Shown here in pieces: positions 9,007-15,994 of a DNA stretch of 23,124 bases. The notes below the pieces were generated by a model, which had not been told where the DNA came from, did not search any database, and was given only the letters and a program-made list of their open reading frames with translations. The stretch's first letter is position 1; each line of letters begins with the position of its first letter. Where the stretch lies: contig JABDKJ010000079.1 of the NCBI GenBank assembly GCA_013002285.1, positions 1 through 23,124 on the forward strand, read 5' to 3'. Source of the DNA: Flavobacteriales bacterium. Lineage in GTDB: Bacteria > Bacteroidota > Bacteroidia > Flavobacteriales > JABDKJ01. The position numbers and the translations under genes were made by a program.

Positions 9007-9040
9007 TTGGTTTTACAATATAGCTTATTCTATAATTTCA
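9007..9040 (+). promoter_or_regulatory. Weak promoter candidate for the GNAT gene
   Basis: TTG (9007-9009), 23 bases, then TAATTTCA (9033-9040). If real, transcription would begin almost at the TTG start codon at 9041. The same 43-base divergent gap must also hold the promoter of the TonB-domain gene, for which only a TATATTG-like box (9022-9016, minus strand) was seen. Confidence 0.2.
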
Positions 9041-9574
9041 TTGCTAATTTTAACAATTGAGAAATTCACTTTGTTCTTAGAACTCCACAAATATAATGCC
9101 GATATGCTGGCTGAAATTGCTACGATCTATTCAGACAAAAACGTAATGCGCTACATTAGAGATGGGAAGCCCTATTCTGTTGAAAATATTGACAACACAC
9201 TGTCAAAAGTCATCAAGAACTACAGATCCGGAACTCAACAGGGTCACTGGGCAGTCTACAACGAAAGCAAAGAATACATTGGAAAAGCCTTGCTTCTCCC
9301 CTGGGATAACAAGATCGACTTTGAGATCGGGTACATTGTGCTACCCCGATTCTGGGGAAAGGGATATGGAAAACAGATGGCAAAGAAGATCTTTGACAAA
9401 GCTCGTGAGGATGGACATGAAAAACTCATCGCTACGGTTCACAGAAAGAACAAAGCTTCCATTCGGATCCTGAAAGATCTTGGCTTCAAGTTCAAGAAAG
9501 TGGTAAAAAAAGAAGGACGGAGAAAAGACCTCTATAAATGGAGATCAAATGCCCAAACCCTGAATGCTCAATAG
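9041..9574 (+). CDS. GNAT-family N-acetyltransferase
   Basis: Acetyl-CoA-dependent acetyltransferase of the RimJ/RimL-like GNAT group. The substrate is unknown. The 177 residues show the fold in order: a first strand (FTLFLELHKYNADMLAEI), the central FEIGYIVLPRFWGKGYGKQM (94-113) with the RxxGxG-type pyrophosphate loop at 103-110, then ATVHRKNKASIRILKDLGFK (131-150), the motif B helix and final strand. The tail is very basic (VVKKEGRRKDLYKWRSN). The start is TTG at 9041. No ATG occurs before residue 22, which would remove the first strand, so a non-ATG start is preferred but uncertain. The stop lies one base before that of the convergent TonB-dependent receptor. Confidence 0.85.
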   Translation: MLILTIEKFTLFLELHKYNADMLAEIATIYSDKNVMRYIRDGKPYSVENIDNTLSKVIKNYRSGTQQGHWAVYNESKEYIGKALLLPWDNKIDFEIGYIVLPRFWGKGYGKQMAKKIFDKAREDGHEKLIATVHRKNKASIRILKDLGFKFKKVVKKEGRRKDLYKWRSNAQTLNAQ

Positions 9575-9575
9575 A

Positions 9576-11519
9576 TCACAATTCCCATTTCACGCCTAAG
9601 CTCCACCATCTTCCGGGCATTGGCGCACCAAGGATCTCTTGATATTGTGTATCGGTGACATTGAACAGTTTAGTGTACAAGCTAATGTTGTCCATTACAT
9701 TGTACCCAAGTTTCGCATTGGCCACAAAGTAATTCTCTTTGATGTTCCCATCCACTCCTTCATTCAATGAAGGGTCTCGTTCTATGTAATTCCCATTGAG
9801 ATCCACATTCCACTTATTGGAAAAGATGGAAATAGATGCAGCAACATTGTGGCTGGGATGATCAGAAATATATTTTGAAAGCTCTGCCTCTACACCAGTT
9901 GTTTCCAGGAATGTATAGGCCAATTGGGTCTTCATTTCTACGTTTTCAGATATATGATGACCAGTTCCCACGGAGAGTTCAAATCCCAAAACCTCTGTTT
10001 TTGCGATATTGGAAGCGTAAAAGTAATCTGCGCTATCCTGTAAATTATCCAAATTGTCGATCTCCGAAGAAGGTGTCAATGAAAAATCTATGACATTGGA
10101 GGATGCTCTGTAAAAGACAGAAGCACTGAGATCAAATGCGTTCTTTTCAAAGTCTATACCAAGATCGATCGAATTTGCACGTTCTGCTTTTAGGTCAGGA
10201 TTTCCGGCATTCCTTCCAGGGGACAGAGATGGAATGTTGTAAGAAACAAATCGCTCCGTAAAGTCGGCTGCTCTCACAGATCTTCCGTATGATGTGCGAA
10301 GCGTAATATCTCCAACTCCATAACTCACGCTCACTTGTGGAAGGATCTCCGTGCCGAAATTCTCATCGTGTTCCATTCTCAATCCAAAATTACTGCGAAA
10401 ACCTGCTTTCCATTCTTTGGACAATAGAGCAAAAAGCCCGAACACCGAATTCTGATGATCTCCCCTATCCGTGCTTTCCACTTTCTTCATCAGGAATTGA
10501 CCACCAAGAGAGACCACTGCGCTCGACCCCATTTTCTTTTCGTAGGTAACATTGGAGAATAATTGATCCATCGTATGCTCATTGGCTTGGAACAAAGGAT
10601 TGAATTCAAAATAGTCTGTAGACCTTCGATAACCTAGGTCTAATTGCACGTCATTGTTCGCCTTCTTAGAAATAAGCGAAAGCTGAGACCATGCATTGCT
10701 GGTCTTTTCGCTGGAGTCATCAAAGCTGCTCTGAGTGTAAAAATACTTCGCCTTAAATGAACGATCGTCATACGAAGCACGTGCATACAATTTCAGACTA
10801 TCCTTTAAAAAAGTGGAAAATGAAAGTGAAGCCGTATACATATCAAAGTAGTTCTCGTAAGTCTCATTCTCTGACGTTCCTGCTTCAAAATTAGGGTCAT
10901 CCAGCACTTCTCCATCTGAATTGTTGCTTCGGAAAGAAGCCGAAAAAGAAGACTTTTTGGAATTGAGAATGAAGCCAGCGTCTGTAGCAAAGAGGTTATG
11001 ATCGCCATAAGACAGATCCACGGATGCTTCGTTCTTGGTCCCGGGACCTTTTTGAACATAGGTTTTGGTCTTTATATGAATGACACCACCTACAGCATCC
11101 GCACCGTATGATGAAGCAGCAGGGCCGCGAATGATCTCTATTTGATGGATATCTGCTATGGCGATGGGAAAGTTATTGTTGAAATGACCCGTCAAAGGAT
11201 CGTTGAATCGGACGTTATCGATCAAGATCAATACTTGAGAAAAGGTACTTCCCCTTAAACCAATGTCTGTCTGCACGCCAAATCCATTTCTAGAATTGAT
11301 ATTCACTCCTCCCACATATCTCAACAACTCATCCACCGAATTGACAGGCATCTTCTCCAAAATTGCAAGATCGATCACTTCCACACTTCTTCCCGTATCT
11401 TCTATGTTCTGAGAGATCCTGCTCGCTGTTACTTCAACTTCCTCTAAAAGCAGGGGCTGTTGTGCCTTCAGTACAGAAAAACACGAAAGGGCGATCCCTA
11501 AAAAAAATAATCTTCTCAT
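9576..11519 (-). CDS. TonB-dependent outer-membrane receptor, BtuB/CirA-like
   Basis: Outer-membrane gated channel powered by TonB. The ATG at 11519 begins a clean signal peptide (MRRLFFLGIALSCFSVLKA-Q). An in-frame TTG at 11531 would add four residues and is less likely. A TonB-box-like segment (EEVEVTASR) follows. The plug domain covers about residues 40-155, with SVDELLRYVGGVNI, LRGSTFSQVLILIDNVRFN and IEIIRGPAASSYGADAVGGVI. The rest is a beta-barrel with YGRSVRAADFTERF and a C-terminal NVTDTQYQEILGAPMPGRWW strand. At 647 residues, without the carboxypeptidase-like N-terminal domain of SusC proteins, it resembles vitamin B12, siderophore or haem receptors. No B12 riboswitch fits in the 58-base gap upstream, so the ligand is unassigned. 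It follows rimO on the same strand. Confidence 0.92.
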   Translation of the reverse strand: MRRLFFLGIALSCFSVLKAQQPLLLEEVEVTASRISQNIEDTGRSVEVIDLAILEKMPVNSVDELLRYVGGVNINSRNGFGVQTDIGLRGSTFSQVLILIDNVRFNDPLTGHFNNNFPIAIADIHQIEIIRGPAASSYGADAVGGVIHIKTKTYVQKGPGTKNEASVDLSYGDHNLFATDAGFILNSKKSSFSASFRSNNSDGEVLDDPNFEAGTSENETYENYFDMYTASLSFSTFLKDSLKLYARASYDDRSFKAKYFYTQSSFDDSSEKTSNAWSQLSLISKKANNDVQLDLGYRRSTDYFEFNPLFQANEHTMDQLFSNVTYEKKMGSSAVVSLGGQFLMKKVESTDRGDHQNSVFGLFALLSKEWKAGFRSNFGLRMEHDENFGTEILPQVSVSYGVGDITLRTSYGRSVRAADFTERFVSYNIPSLSPGRNAGNPDLKAERANSIDLGIDFEKNAFDLSASVFYRASSNVIDFSLTPSSEIDNLDNLQDSADYFYASNIAKTEVLGFELSVGTGHHISENVEMKTQLAYTFLETTGVEAELSKYISDHPSHNVAASISIFSNKWNVDLNGNYIERDPSLNEGVDGNIKENYFVANAKLGYNVMDNISLYTKLFNVTDTQYQEILGAPMPGRWWSLGVKWEL

Positions 11520-11536
11520 GTTTTTTTTCAAGGCTG

Positions 11537-11544
11537 CGAAAATA
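11537..11544 (-). promoter_or_regulatory. Possible -7 element of the TonB-dependent receptor
   Basis: Minus-strand TATTTTCG followed by CAGCC, one mismatch from TAnnTTTG. The same CAGCC follows the predicted -7 boxes of cinA and rpmB. No convincing -33 element is visible. It suggests the receptor can be transcribed separately from rimO. Confidence 0.33.
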
Positions 11545-11589
11545 GAAAAAGAAGTATAACAGAAGAATTAATAATACTAAAGAGAAATA

Positions 11590-12900
11590 CTAGACCAGTT
11601 TCCCGTGCAGGTCGTACTCGCTCGCACTGGTGATCTCCACTTCTGCAAAGTCTCCTATGCGCACATAGCCTTCGTTTTTAAGCACTAGCACTTCATTGTC
11701 CACCTCTGGTGAGTCGAACTCTGTACGTCCAATGAAATGATCGCCTTCTGCGCGGTCAAAAAGTACCTTCATTTTCTTGCCAACCAGTTCCTGATTCTTT
11801 TCAAAGGAGATCTGCGATTGTATCTCCATGATGTGGTCTGCCCTTTGCTTTTTCACTTCATCGAGAACATCGTCCTCGAAGTTATGAGCATGCGTGTTCT
11901 CTTCATGGCTGTAGTTGAAGATGCCTAAACGCTCGAAACGAATGTCCTTCACCCATTCCACCATTTGCTGGAAATCGTCTTCAGTCTCACCTGGGTAGCC
12001 TGCGATCAAGGTCGTTCTTAGTGCAATTCCCGGAACTTTCTCACGAATGGTGTTCACCAGTTCATAGGTCTTTTCCTTGGTAATGCCTCTACGCATGGCT
12101 TTCAACATGTTTGTGCTCGCATGTTGCAGAGGCATGTCCAAGTAGTTGCAGATGTTGTCTCGTTCACGCATCACATCCAACACATCCAATGGAAATCCTG
12201 AAGGGTATGCATAGTGTAGTCGTATCCAGTCCAAGCCTTCTACATCGCTCAATTCTTCCAGCAATTCTGCAAGTGCTCTTTTCTTATAGATGTCCAGACC
12301 GTAATAGGTCAAGTCCTGCGCTATGAGCATGATCTCTTTCACACCACCTGAGACCAAGGTCTTGGTCTGTTTTATCAACTCTTCTTTTGGAGTGGACCTG
12401 TGCTTTCCTCTCATAAGTGGAATGGCACAAAAACTACAAGGTCGATCACAACCCTCGGCTATCTTTAAATAAGCATAGTGTGTTGGTGTAGTAAGCAGTC
12501 GCTCTCCTACCAATTCACTTTTGTAGTCGGCCTTCAAGGTCTTCAATAAGCGTGGTAGGTCGCGCGTCCCGAACCAGGAATCCACCAGTGGGATCTCCTT
12601 TTCAAGTTCTTCTGCATAGCGTTCAGAAAGGCATCCTGTAACAATAAGCTTGTCTACTTTGCCTTCTGCCTTGGCATCTGCATAGTGCAATATCGTGTCT
12701 ATGGATTCTTGTTTTGCATTGTCAATGAAACCGCAGGTATTTACGATCACGATCTCAGAGTCATATTCTCCAGATTCGTGTTCTACGTTGAATTTGTTCG
12801 CCTCCAACTGCTTCATCAGCACTTCAGAATCGAAGATGTTCTTAGAACAACCAAGGGTCACAACGTTCACCTTGTTCTTTTGTAGAGGCTTTGTTTTCAT
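11590..12900 (-). CDS. rimO: Ribosomal protein S12 methylthiotransferase
   Basis: Radical-SAM enzyme that adds a methylthio group to an Asp of ribosomal protein S12. The 436 residues carry the UPF0004 domain with its three cluster-binding cysteines C18, C56 and C90 (TLGCSKN, NTCGFI, TGCLSE). The radical-SAM CxxxCxxC follows at C151, C155 and C158 (EGCDRPCSFC), and a TRAM domain occupies about 372-436. NTCGFID and the KIAEGCDRPCSFCAIPLMRG context fit RimO better than MiaB. Its ATG shares one base with the ftsY stop (TAATG), indicating translational coupling. The ftsY-rimO order is familiar in Bacteroidota. Confidence 0.96.
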   Translation of the reverse strand: MKTKPLQKNKVNVVTLGCSKNIFDSEVLMKQLEANKFNVEHESGEYDSEIVIVNTCGFIDNAKQESIDTILHYADAKAEGKVDKLIVTGCLSERYAEELEKEIPLVDSWFGTRDLPRLLKTLKADYKSELVGERLLTTPTHYAYLKIAEGCDRPCSFCAIPLMRGKHRSTPKEELIKQTKTLVSGGVKEIMLIAQDLTYYGLDIYKKRALAELLEELSDVEGLDWIRLHYAYPSGFPLDVLDVMRERDNICNYLDMPLQHASTNMLKAMRRGITKEKTYELVNTIREKVPGIALRTTLIAGYPGETEDDFQQMVEWVKDIRFERLGIFNYSHEENTHAHNFEDDVLDEVKKQRADHIMEIQSQISFEKNQELVGKKMKVLFDRAEGDHFIGRTEFDSPEVDNEVLVLKNEGYVRIGDFAEVEITSASEYDLHGKLV

Positions 12901-13850
12901 TAATTAAAAAGGGAATCGACAAATTCGTGTCGGTTGAAAATTTGAAGGTCTTCCATCTGTTCTCCAACACCTATATATTTTACAGGCACTTTCAGTTGAT
13001 CAGAAATACCGATCACTACGCCACCTTTTGCAGTACCATCCAATTTAGTAATGGCCAGTGCCGAGATCTCCGTTGCAGCAGAGAACTGTTTTGCCTGTTC
13101 AAAAGCATTCTGGCCTGTAGATCCGTCCAAGACCAGCAATATTTCATGAGGCGCTGTTTCCACGTGCTTTTGCATTACACGCTTGATCTTAGTCAGCTCA
13201 TTCATGAGATTTACTTTGTTATGCAAACGGCCTGCAGTATCTATGATCACGACATCTGTGCCCGCAGCAGCCGCAGACTGCACCGTATCAAAAGCTACAG
13301 AAGCAGGATCTGCACCCATTCCTTGTTGTACTATTGGCACACCCACGCGTTCGGCCCAGATCTTTAATTGATCTACAGCAGCAGCTCTGAACGTATCAGC
13401 AGCACCAAGCATTACAGACTTGCCTTGTTTTTTGAATTGATGTGCAAGCTTCCCTATGGTAGTGGTCTTTCCCACGCCATTCACTCCAACGACCATTATT
13501 ACATAAGGCCCTTCAGTTTCCGGGATCTCAAATTTTTCCAGGTCGCTGCTATTGTTCTCTTCCAGAAGAGCCGCGATCTCATCTTTCAAGATCGAATTTA
13601 GTTCATTGGTACTTACATACTTGTCCGTGGCAACACGCTCTTCTATGCGTTCTATTATCTTTAGCGTAGTATCCACCCCAACATCGGAAGTAACGAGTAC
13701 TTCTTCCAATTCATCCAGCACTTCTTCGTCCACTTTAGACTTACCTGCTACTGCGCGAGATAGCTTTCCGAACAAAGAAGACTTGGTTTTCTCCAAGCCT
13801 TTGTCCAGGCTTTCTTTCTTTTCCTTTCCGAATAATCCGAATAATGCCAT
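12900..13850 (-). CDS. ftsY: Signal recognition particle receptor FtsY
   Basis: SRP-type GTPase that docks ribosome-SRP complexes at the inner membrane. The start is set to ATG at 13850 (MALFGLFGKEKKESL), giving 316 residues. The longer frame from TTG at 13883 begins inside a terminator stem and adds residues unlike the family. The NG domain shows P-loop GVNGVGKTT at 122-130, DTFRAAAVDQL at 152-162, DTAGR at 204-208 and TKLDGTAKGG at 268-277. The N-terminal acidic A region is very short, typical of compact FtsY. A strong terminator ends about 14 bases upstream, so expression may depend on read-through from the ribosomal-protein genes or on an unseen promoter. The stop overlaps the rimO start. 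Confidence 0.97.
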   Translation of the reverse strand: MALFGLFGKEKKESLDKGLEKTKSSLFGKLSRAVAGKSKVDEEVLDELEEVLVTSDVGVDTTLKIIERIEERVATDKYVSTNELNSILKDEIAALLEENNSSDLEKFEIPETEGPYVIMVVGVNGVGKTTTIGKLAHQFKKQGKSVMLGAADTFRAAAVDQLKIWAERVGVPIVQQGMGADPASVAFDTVQSAAAAGTDVVIIDTAGRLHNKVNLMNELTKIKRVMQKHVETAPHEILLVLDGSTGQNAFEQAKQFSAATEISALAITKLDGTAKGGVVIGISDQLKVPVKYIGVGEQMEDLQIFNRHEFVDSLFN

Positions 13851-13864
13851 AAGTCTATTGAGAC

Positions 13865-13895
13865 AAAAAAGGCTCCTAACCAAAGATCAGAAGCC
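13865..13895 (-). terminator. Rho-independent terminator after the rpmB-rpmG-DUF4295 genes
   Basis: On the minus strand GGCTTCTGATC pairs with GGTTAGGAGCC around a TTT loop: an 11-base-pair stem with three G-U pairs, followed directly by six T. It lies 25 bases past the DUF4295 stop and ends 14 bases before the ftsY ATG. There is no T run on the plus strand, so it acts in one direction only. Confidence 0.85.
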
Positions 13896-13920
13896 CCATT
13901 TAAAATGTTTTTTGAAAACC

Positions 13921-14076
13921 TTAGTCCTTTGCGAACCAATCCTTTACCTCATCGTTTTGAACGATAGCTTCTTTGAATGCATAAGAACCATTCTTTCCAG
14001 TTCTCATCATCTTTATCACTTTAGTGTGATTCTTTCCACCACCAGTCTGTAGTGTTGCTACTGTCTTCTTAGCCAT
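13921..14076 (-). CDS. DUF4295 family protein, probable ribosomal protein bL38
   Basis: A 51-residue basic protein, MAKKTVATLQTGGGKNHTKV at the N terminus and ending DEVKDWFAKD. It matches the DUF4295 family that sits between rpmG and ftsY in Bacteroidota. From memory, this family was identified as an additional large-subunit protein, named bL38, in a Flavobacterium ribosome structure. The family match is strong and the bL38 name is recalled, not tested. The ATG is eight bases after the rpmG stop, and the basic Lys/Arg-rich N-terminal half fits rRNA binding. It is the last gene before the terminator at 13865-13895. Confidence 0.9.
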   Translation of the reverse strand: MAKKTVATLQTGGGKNHTKVIKMMRTGKNGSYAFKEAIVQNDEVKDWFAKD

Positions 14077-14084
14077 ATCTTAAC

Positions 14085-14267
14085 TTATTTAATTTCTTTG
14101 TGAATGGTGTATTTCTTAAGAATAGGGTTGAACTTCTTGATCTCCATTCTGTCAGGAGTGTTCTTCCTGTTCTTCGTGGTCACGTATCTTGATGTACCTG
14201 GTTGTCCACTATTTTTGTGCTCTGTGCACTCAAGTATCACCTGTACTCTATTTCCTTTTTTTGCCAT
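14085..14267 (-). CDS. rpmG: 50S ribosomal protein L33
   Basis: Sixty-residue large-subunit protein with the L33 pattern: [14 protein letters not shown], then [19 protein letters not shown] and [14 protein letters not shown]. Only one Cys (residue 14) is present, so this is the zinc-free form without CxxC pairs. The ATG at 14267 is preceded by an A/G-rich leader (AAAGAAGAAGAAA) and sits 27 bases after the rpmB stop, in one operon with rpmB and the DUF4295 gene. Confidence 0.97.
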   Translation of the reverse strand: MAKKGNRVQVILECTEHKNSGQPGTSRYVTTKNRKNTPDRMEIKKFNPILKKYTIHKEIK

Positions 14268-14294
14268 TTTCTTCTTCTTTAATTAAAATGGGTA

Positions 14295-14537
14295 TTACAT
14301 TTTAGGCAAGTGACCATCAGCTTTTGCACGCTTTAGGGCCTCTTCTAAGCCTACTCTGTTAATCAACCTAAGCCCTTTAGCAGATAGCTTCAAACGTATC
14401 CATCTTTTCTCAGATTCTAGGTAAAATTTCTTATTTAAAAGGTTAGGATTGAATCTTCTCTTCGTTCTACGTTTAGAGAAAGAAACATTGTTTCCTACCA
14501 TCGCTTTCTTTCCTGTTATTTGACAAATTCTTGACAT
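14295..14537 (-). CDS. rpmB: 50S ribosomal protein L28
   Basis: Eighty-residue L28: [20 protein letters not shown], then [12 protein letters not shown], followed by [25 protein letters not shown] at the N terminus and [10 protein letters not shown] in the second half are family marks. It is the first gene of the rpmB-rpmG-DUF4295 operon, with a predicted promoter 20-50 bases upstream. The N-terminal zinc site of some L28 proteins is absent, as only C5 remains. Confidence 0.97.
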   Translation of the reverse strand: MSRICQITGKKAMVGNNVSFSKRRTKRRFNPNLLNKKFYLESEKRWIRLKLSAKGLRLINRVGLEEALKRAKADGHLPKM

Positions 14538-14556
14538 TGTGCCATTTTTTGGGCTG

Positions 14557-14587
14557 CAAAGAAACGAATTTTTACATAATTCCGCAA
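14557..14587 (-). promoter_or_regulatory. Predicted promoter of the rpmB operon
   Basis: On the minus strand TTG (14587-14585), 20 bases, then TTTCTTTG (14564-14557), one mismatch from TAnnTTTG and followed by CAGCC as at cinA. The predicted leader before the rpmB ATG is about 15 bases. Confidence 0.5.
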
Positions 14588-14707
14588 CTATGCCAACATG
14601 TTTTATACAAGTGCTAAATTACTGTATTTCAGAAGAGTTAATATTTATTGTGGCAGCGAAACCAGCCCTTTCCTTTAGTTCTTTCCATCAACCTTCAAAT
14701 TCATGTA

Positions 14708-14732
14708 TTTCCAGGAGCTGTCGCTCTGGAAA
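14708..14732. repeat. Strong hairpin with TGTC loop in a non-coding gap
   Basis: TTTCCA, a bulged G, GAGC, loop TGTC, then GCTC and TGGAAA: ten base pairs with one bulge. There is no T run on either side, so it is not a standard intrinsic terminator. It may be a 3' end structure of the porin mRNA, 60-85 bases after the stop, or part of an unknown small RNA. Confidence 0.6.
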
Positions 14733-14791
14733 AGCTAAGACTTTGTTAAGATTCATGCTCAAGAAGCTATCGTTAAGGTCTGTGCTGCAGC

Positions 14792-15919
14792 TTAAAAAGA
14801 AATGTCCAGGTCCAATCGAAAGCGTGATCCTGTTTCAGTAAGTGTGCCTATGGCCACCAATTGTTCGACATTGTAATACTTTGCTTTCAAGACCATATCC
14901 TTTTGCAAAGCATAACCAAAAACCACCTCGAATCCATGAAAATTGGTCATCCGGCCATCTGGCGATCCTGCTGAAGAATAGTCCCATCTGGCCCAGTCAT
15001 TTTGGGCAAAGAAATCGATAGCAGAATATTTTTCCAAGTGAGCATAGGTCCCTTTCACTAAAACATCTCCTTTTTCTTTTAGTTGTCCGTAAGATATGGC
15101 AGCCGTGTGTCCTTGCGTTTCATCCAGCACCAATTGCAAGACATCATCGCTGTTCAAGGGTTCAAGATTTTCATAAATGTCATATTCAAAAACGATCTTT
15201 GGCTCATTAAGGATCTCATATGAAGCACCTACATGCGCGATCTTATGATCCATGAATATCTCGCCAAATCCATCAGGAATGTCGGGTATATTATTGAATG
15301 CATAGAATGAAGGAAAGATCTTCAATCGTTCATCTAATAAAGACATGTACACCTGAGCACCTAAAAGATAGCTGTCATCACTTAAGGCCCGGCCACTATG
15401 CGACACCACAAAGTACCCTGAGTTCAATTTCAGTTCGTTGAAAGGTCCATTGCTGGGTTTTATCTTTTGCGAAAGCGAAATTCCTTCGGGATAAACATGG
15501 TCTATCCAAAAAAGCTCGTTCTGTTTGTGAAATGGAAATGTGTTCTTCCCCAACCAAAAAGAAAAGCCTTGGTGTTGACGCTTGTAGTAGAACTTTTCAA
15601 ACGCAAAACTCTGCAATCCAAATTCACTTGCTCCGTTCCCAAGCGTGAGATGTGGATCCTGTTGCTTTGTTGGGTTACCCGTCCTAAGCCTCACTCCGAA
15701 TTCACCTTTTGCAGGGTGAACATAACGCGCTCCTAACCTCACACGCGCTCTCATTCGGCTGCGATCATCCCGGAAAGTCCCATCTGCTTTTCGCGAGTCC
15801 CAGTCCTGCTCTATTCTAAAACGGAAATCTGCACTTAAGTCCAACACAGCCTTGGTCGTGTCTTCCTGGCCTGATATTAGGAAAGGTAAGATGCAAAATA
15901 TGCTCAAGAATATTCTCAT
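14792..15919 (-). CDS. Outer-membrane beta-barrel porin
   Basis: The 375 residues begin at ATG 15919 with a signal peptide (MRIFLSIFCILPFLISG-QED). A longer frame up to 15979 adds a non-signal-like leader and is rejected. After cleavage comes LDLSADFRFRIEQDWDSRKADGTF, then RSRMRARVRLGARY, alternating strands throughout, and a C-terminal Phe (FRLDLDISF), the usual outer-membrane insertion signal. The pattern fits the putative-porin or alginate-export-like barrels of Bacteroidota. The substrate is not readable. It is downstream of cinA on the same strand with a 75-base gap containing two inverted repeats. Confidence 0.78.
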   Translation of the reverse strand: MRIFLSIFCILPFLISGQEDTTKAVLDLSADFRFRIEQDWDSRKADGTFRDDRSRMRARVRLGARYVHPAKGEFGVRLRTGNPTKQQDPHLTLGNGASEFGLQSFAFEKFYYKRQHQGFSFWLGKNTFPFHKQNELFWIDHVYPEGISLSQKIKPSNGPFNELKLNSGYFVVSHSGRALSDDSYLLGAQVYMSLLDERLKIFPSFYAFNNIPDIPDGFGEIFMDHKIAHVGASYEILNEPKIVFEYDIYENLEPLNSDDVLQLVLDETQGHTAAISYGQLKEKGDVLVKGTYAHLEKYSAIDFFAQNDWARWDYSSAGSPDGRMTNFHGFEVVFGYALQKDMVLKAKYYNVEQLVAIGTLTETGSRFRLDLDISF

Positions 15920-15922
15920 AGT

Positions 15923-15930
15923 GTAAAATA
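15923..15930 (-). promoter_or_regulatory. Possible -7 element of the porin gene
   Basis: Minus-strand TATTTTAC, three bases before the ATG. It lacks the final G of TAnnTTTG and has no clear -33 partner. It is listed because it shares TTCGTATTTTA with the site ahead of the CFA-type gene. Confidence 0.2.
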
Positions 15931-15932
15931 CG

Positions 15933-15972
15933 AAGAGATGTTTCTCTTGTCTACATACCTTTTGCCATGTAG
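15933..15972. repeat. Two adjacent inverted repeats upstream of the porin gene
   Basis: The first is AAGAGA-TGTT-TCTCTT at 15933-15948, a perfect six-base stem. Two bases on is CTACAT, ten bases, ATGTAG at 15951-15972. They lie 14 to 53 bases before the porin ATG, where an operator or leader structure would be expected. Confidence 0.5.
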
Positions 15973-15994
15973 GTTTCAAGAAATTACGGGGAAT

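Larger units (their letters stand above)
14538..14791. other. 254-base gap between the rpmB start and the porin stop
   Basis: The rpmB promoter occupies the left end. The middle holds the hairpin at 14708-14732. On the minus strand an ATG at 14756 opens 22 codons to a TGA at 14688-14690, and the same frame continues 22 more codons to 14619. The reading is protein-like (FPERQLLEIHEFEG, then WKELKERAGFAATIN) but too short to call a gene. No tRNA or other recognised RNA is seen. Confidence 0.5.

Noticed and set aside
11520..11589. Cobalamin riboswitch in front of the BtuB-like receptor
   Set aside because: Only about 70 bases separate rimO from the receptor start and no B12-box-like sequence is present.
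13850..13883. Longer FtsY start at TTG 13883
   Set aside because: It would begin inside the terminator stem, and the extra residues (MVRSLFCLNRL) are unlike FtsY N termini. ATG at 13850 fits the family.
14539..14841. 100-codon plus-strand frame opposite the rpmB promoter region and porin end
   Set aside because: It overlaps the conserved porin C terminus, has low-complexity Ser/Phe/Leu-rich composition and resembles no protein family.
15919..15979. Longer porin start at 15979
   Set aside because: The added 20 residues precede a perfect signal peptide and would destroy it.
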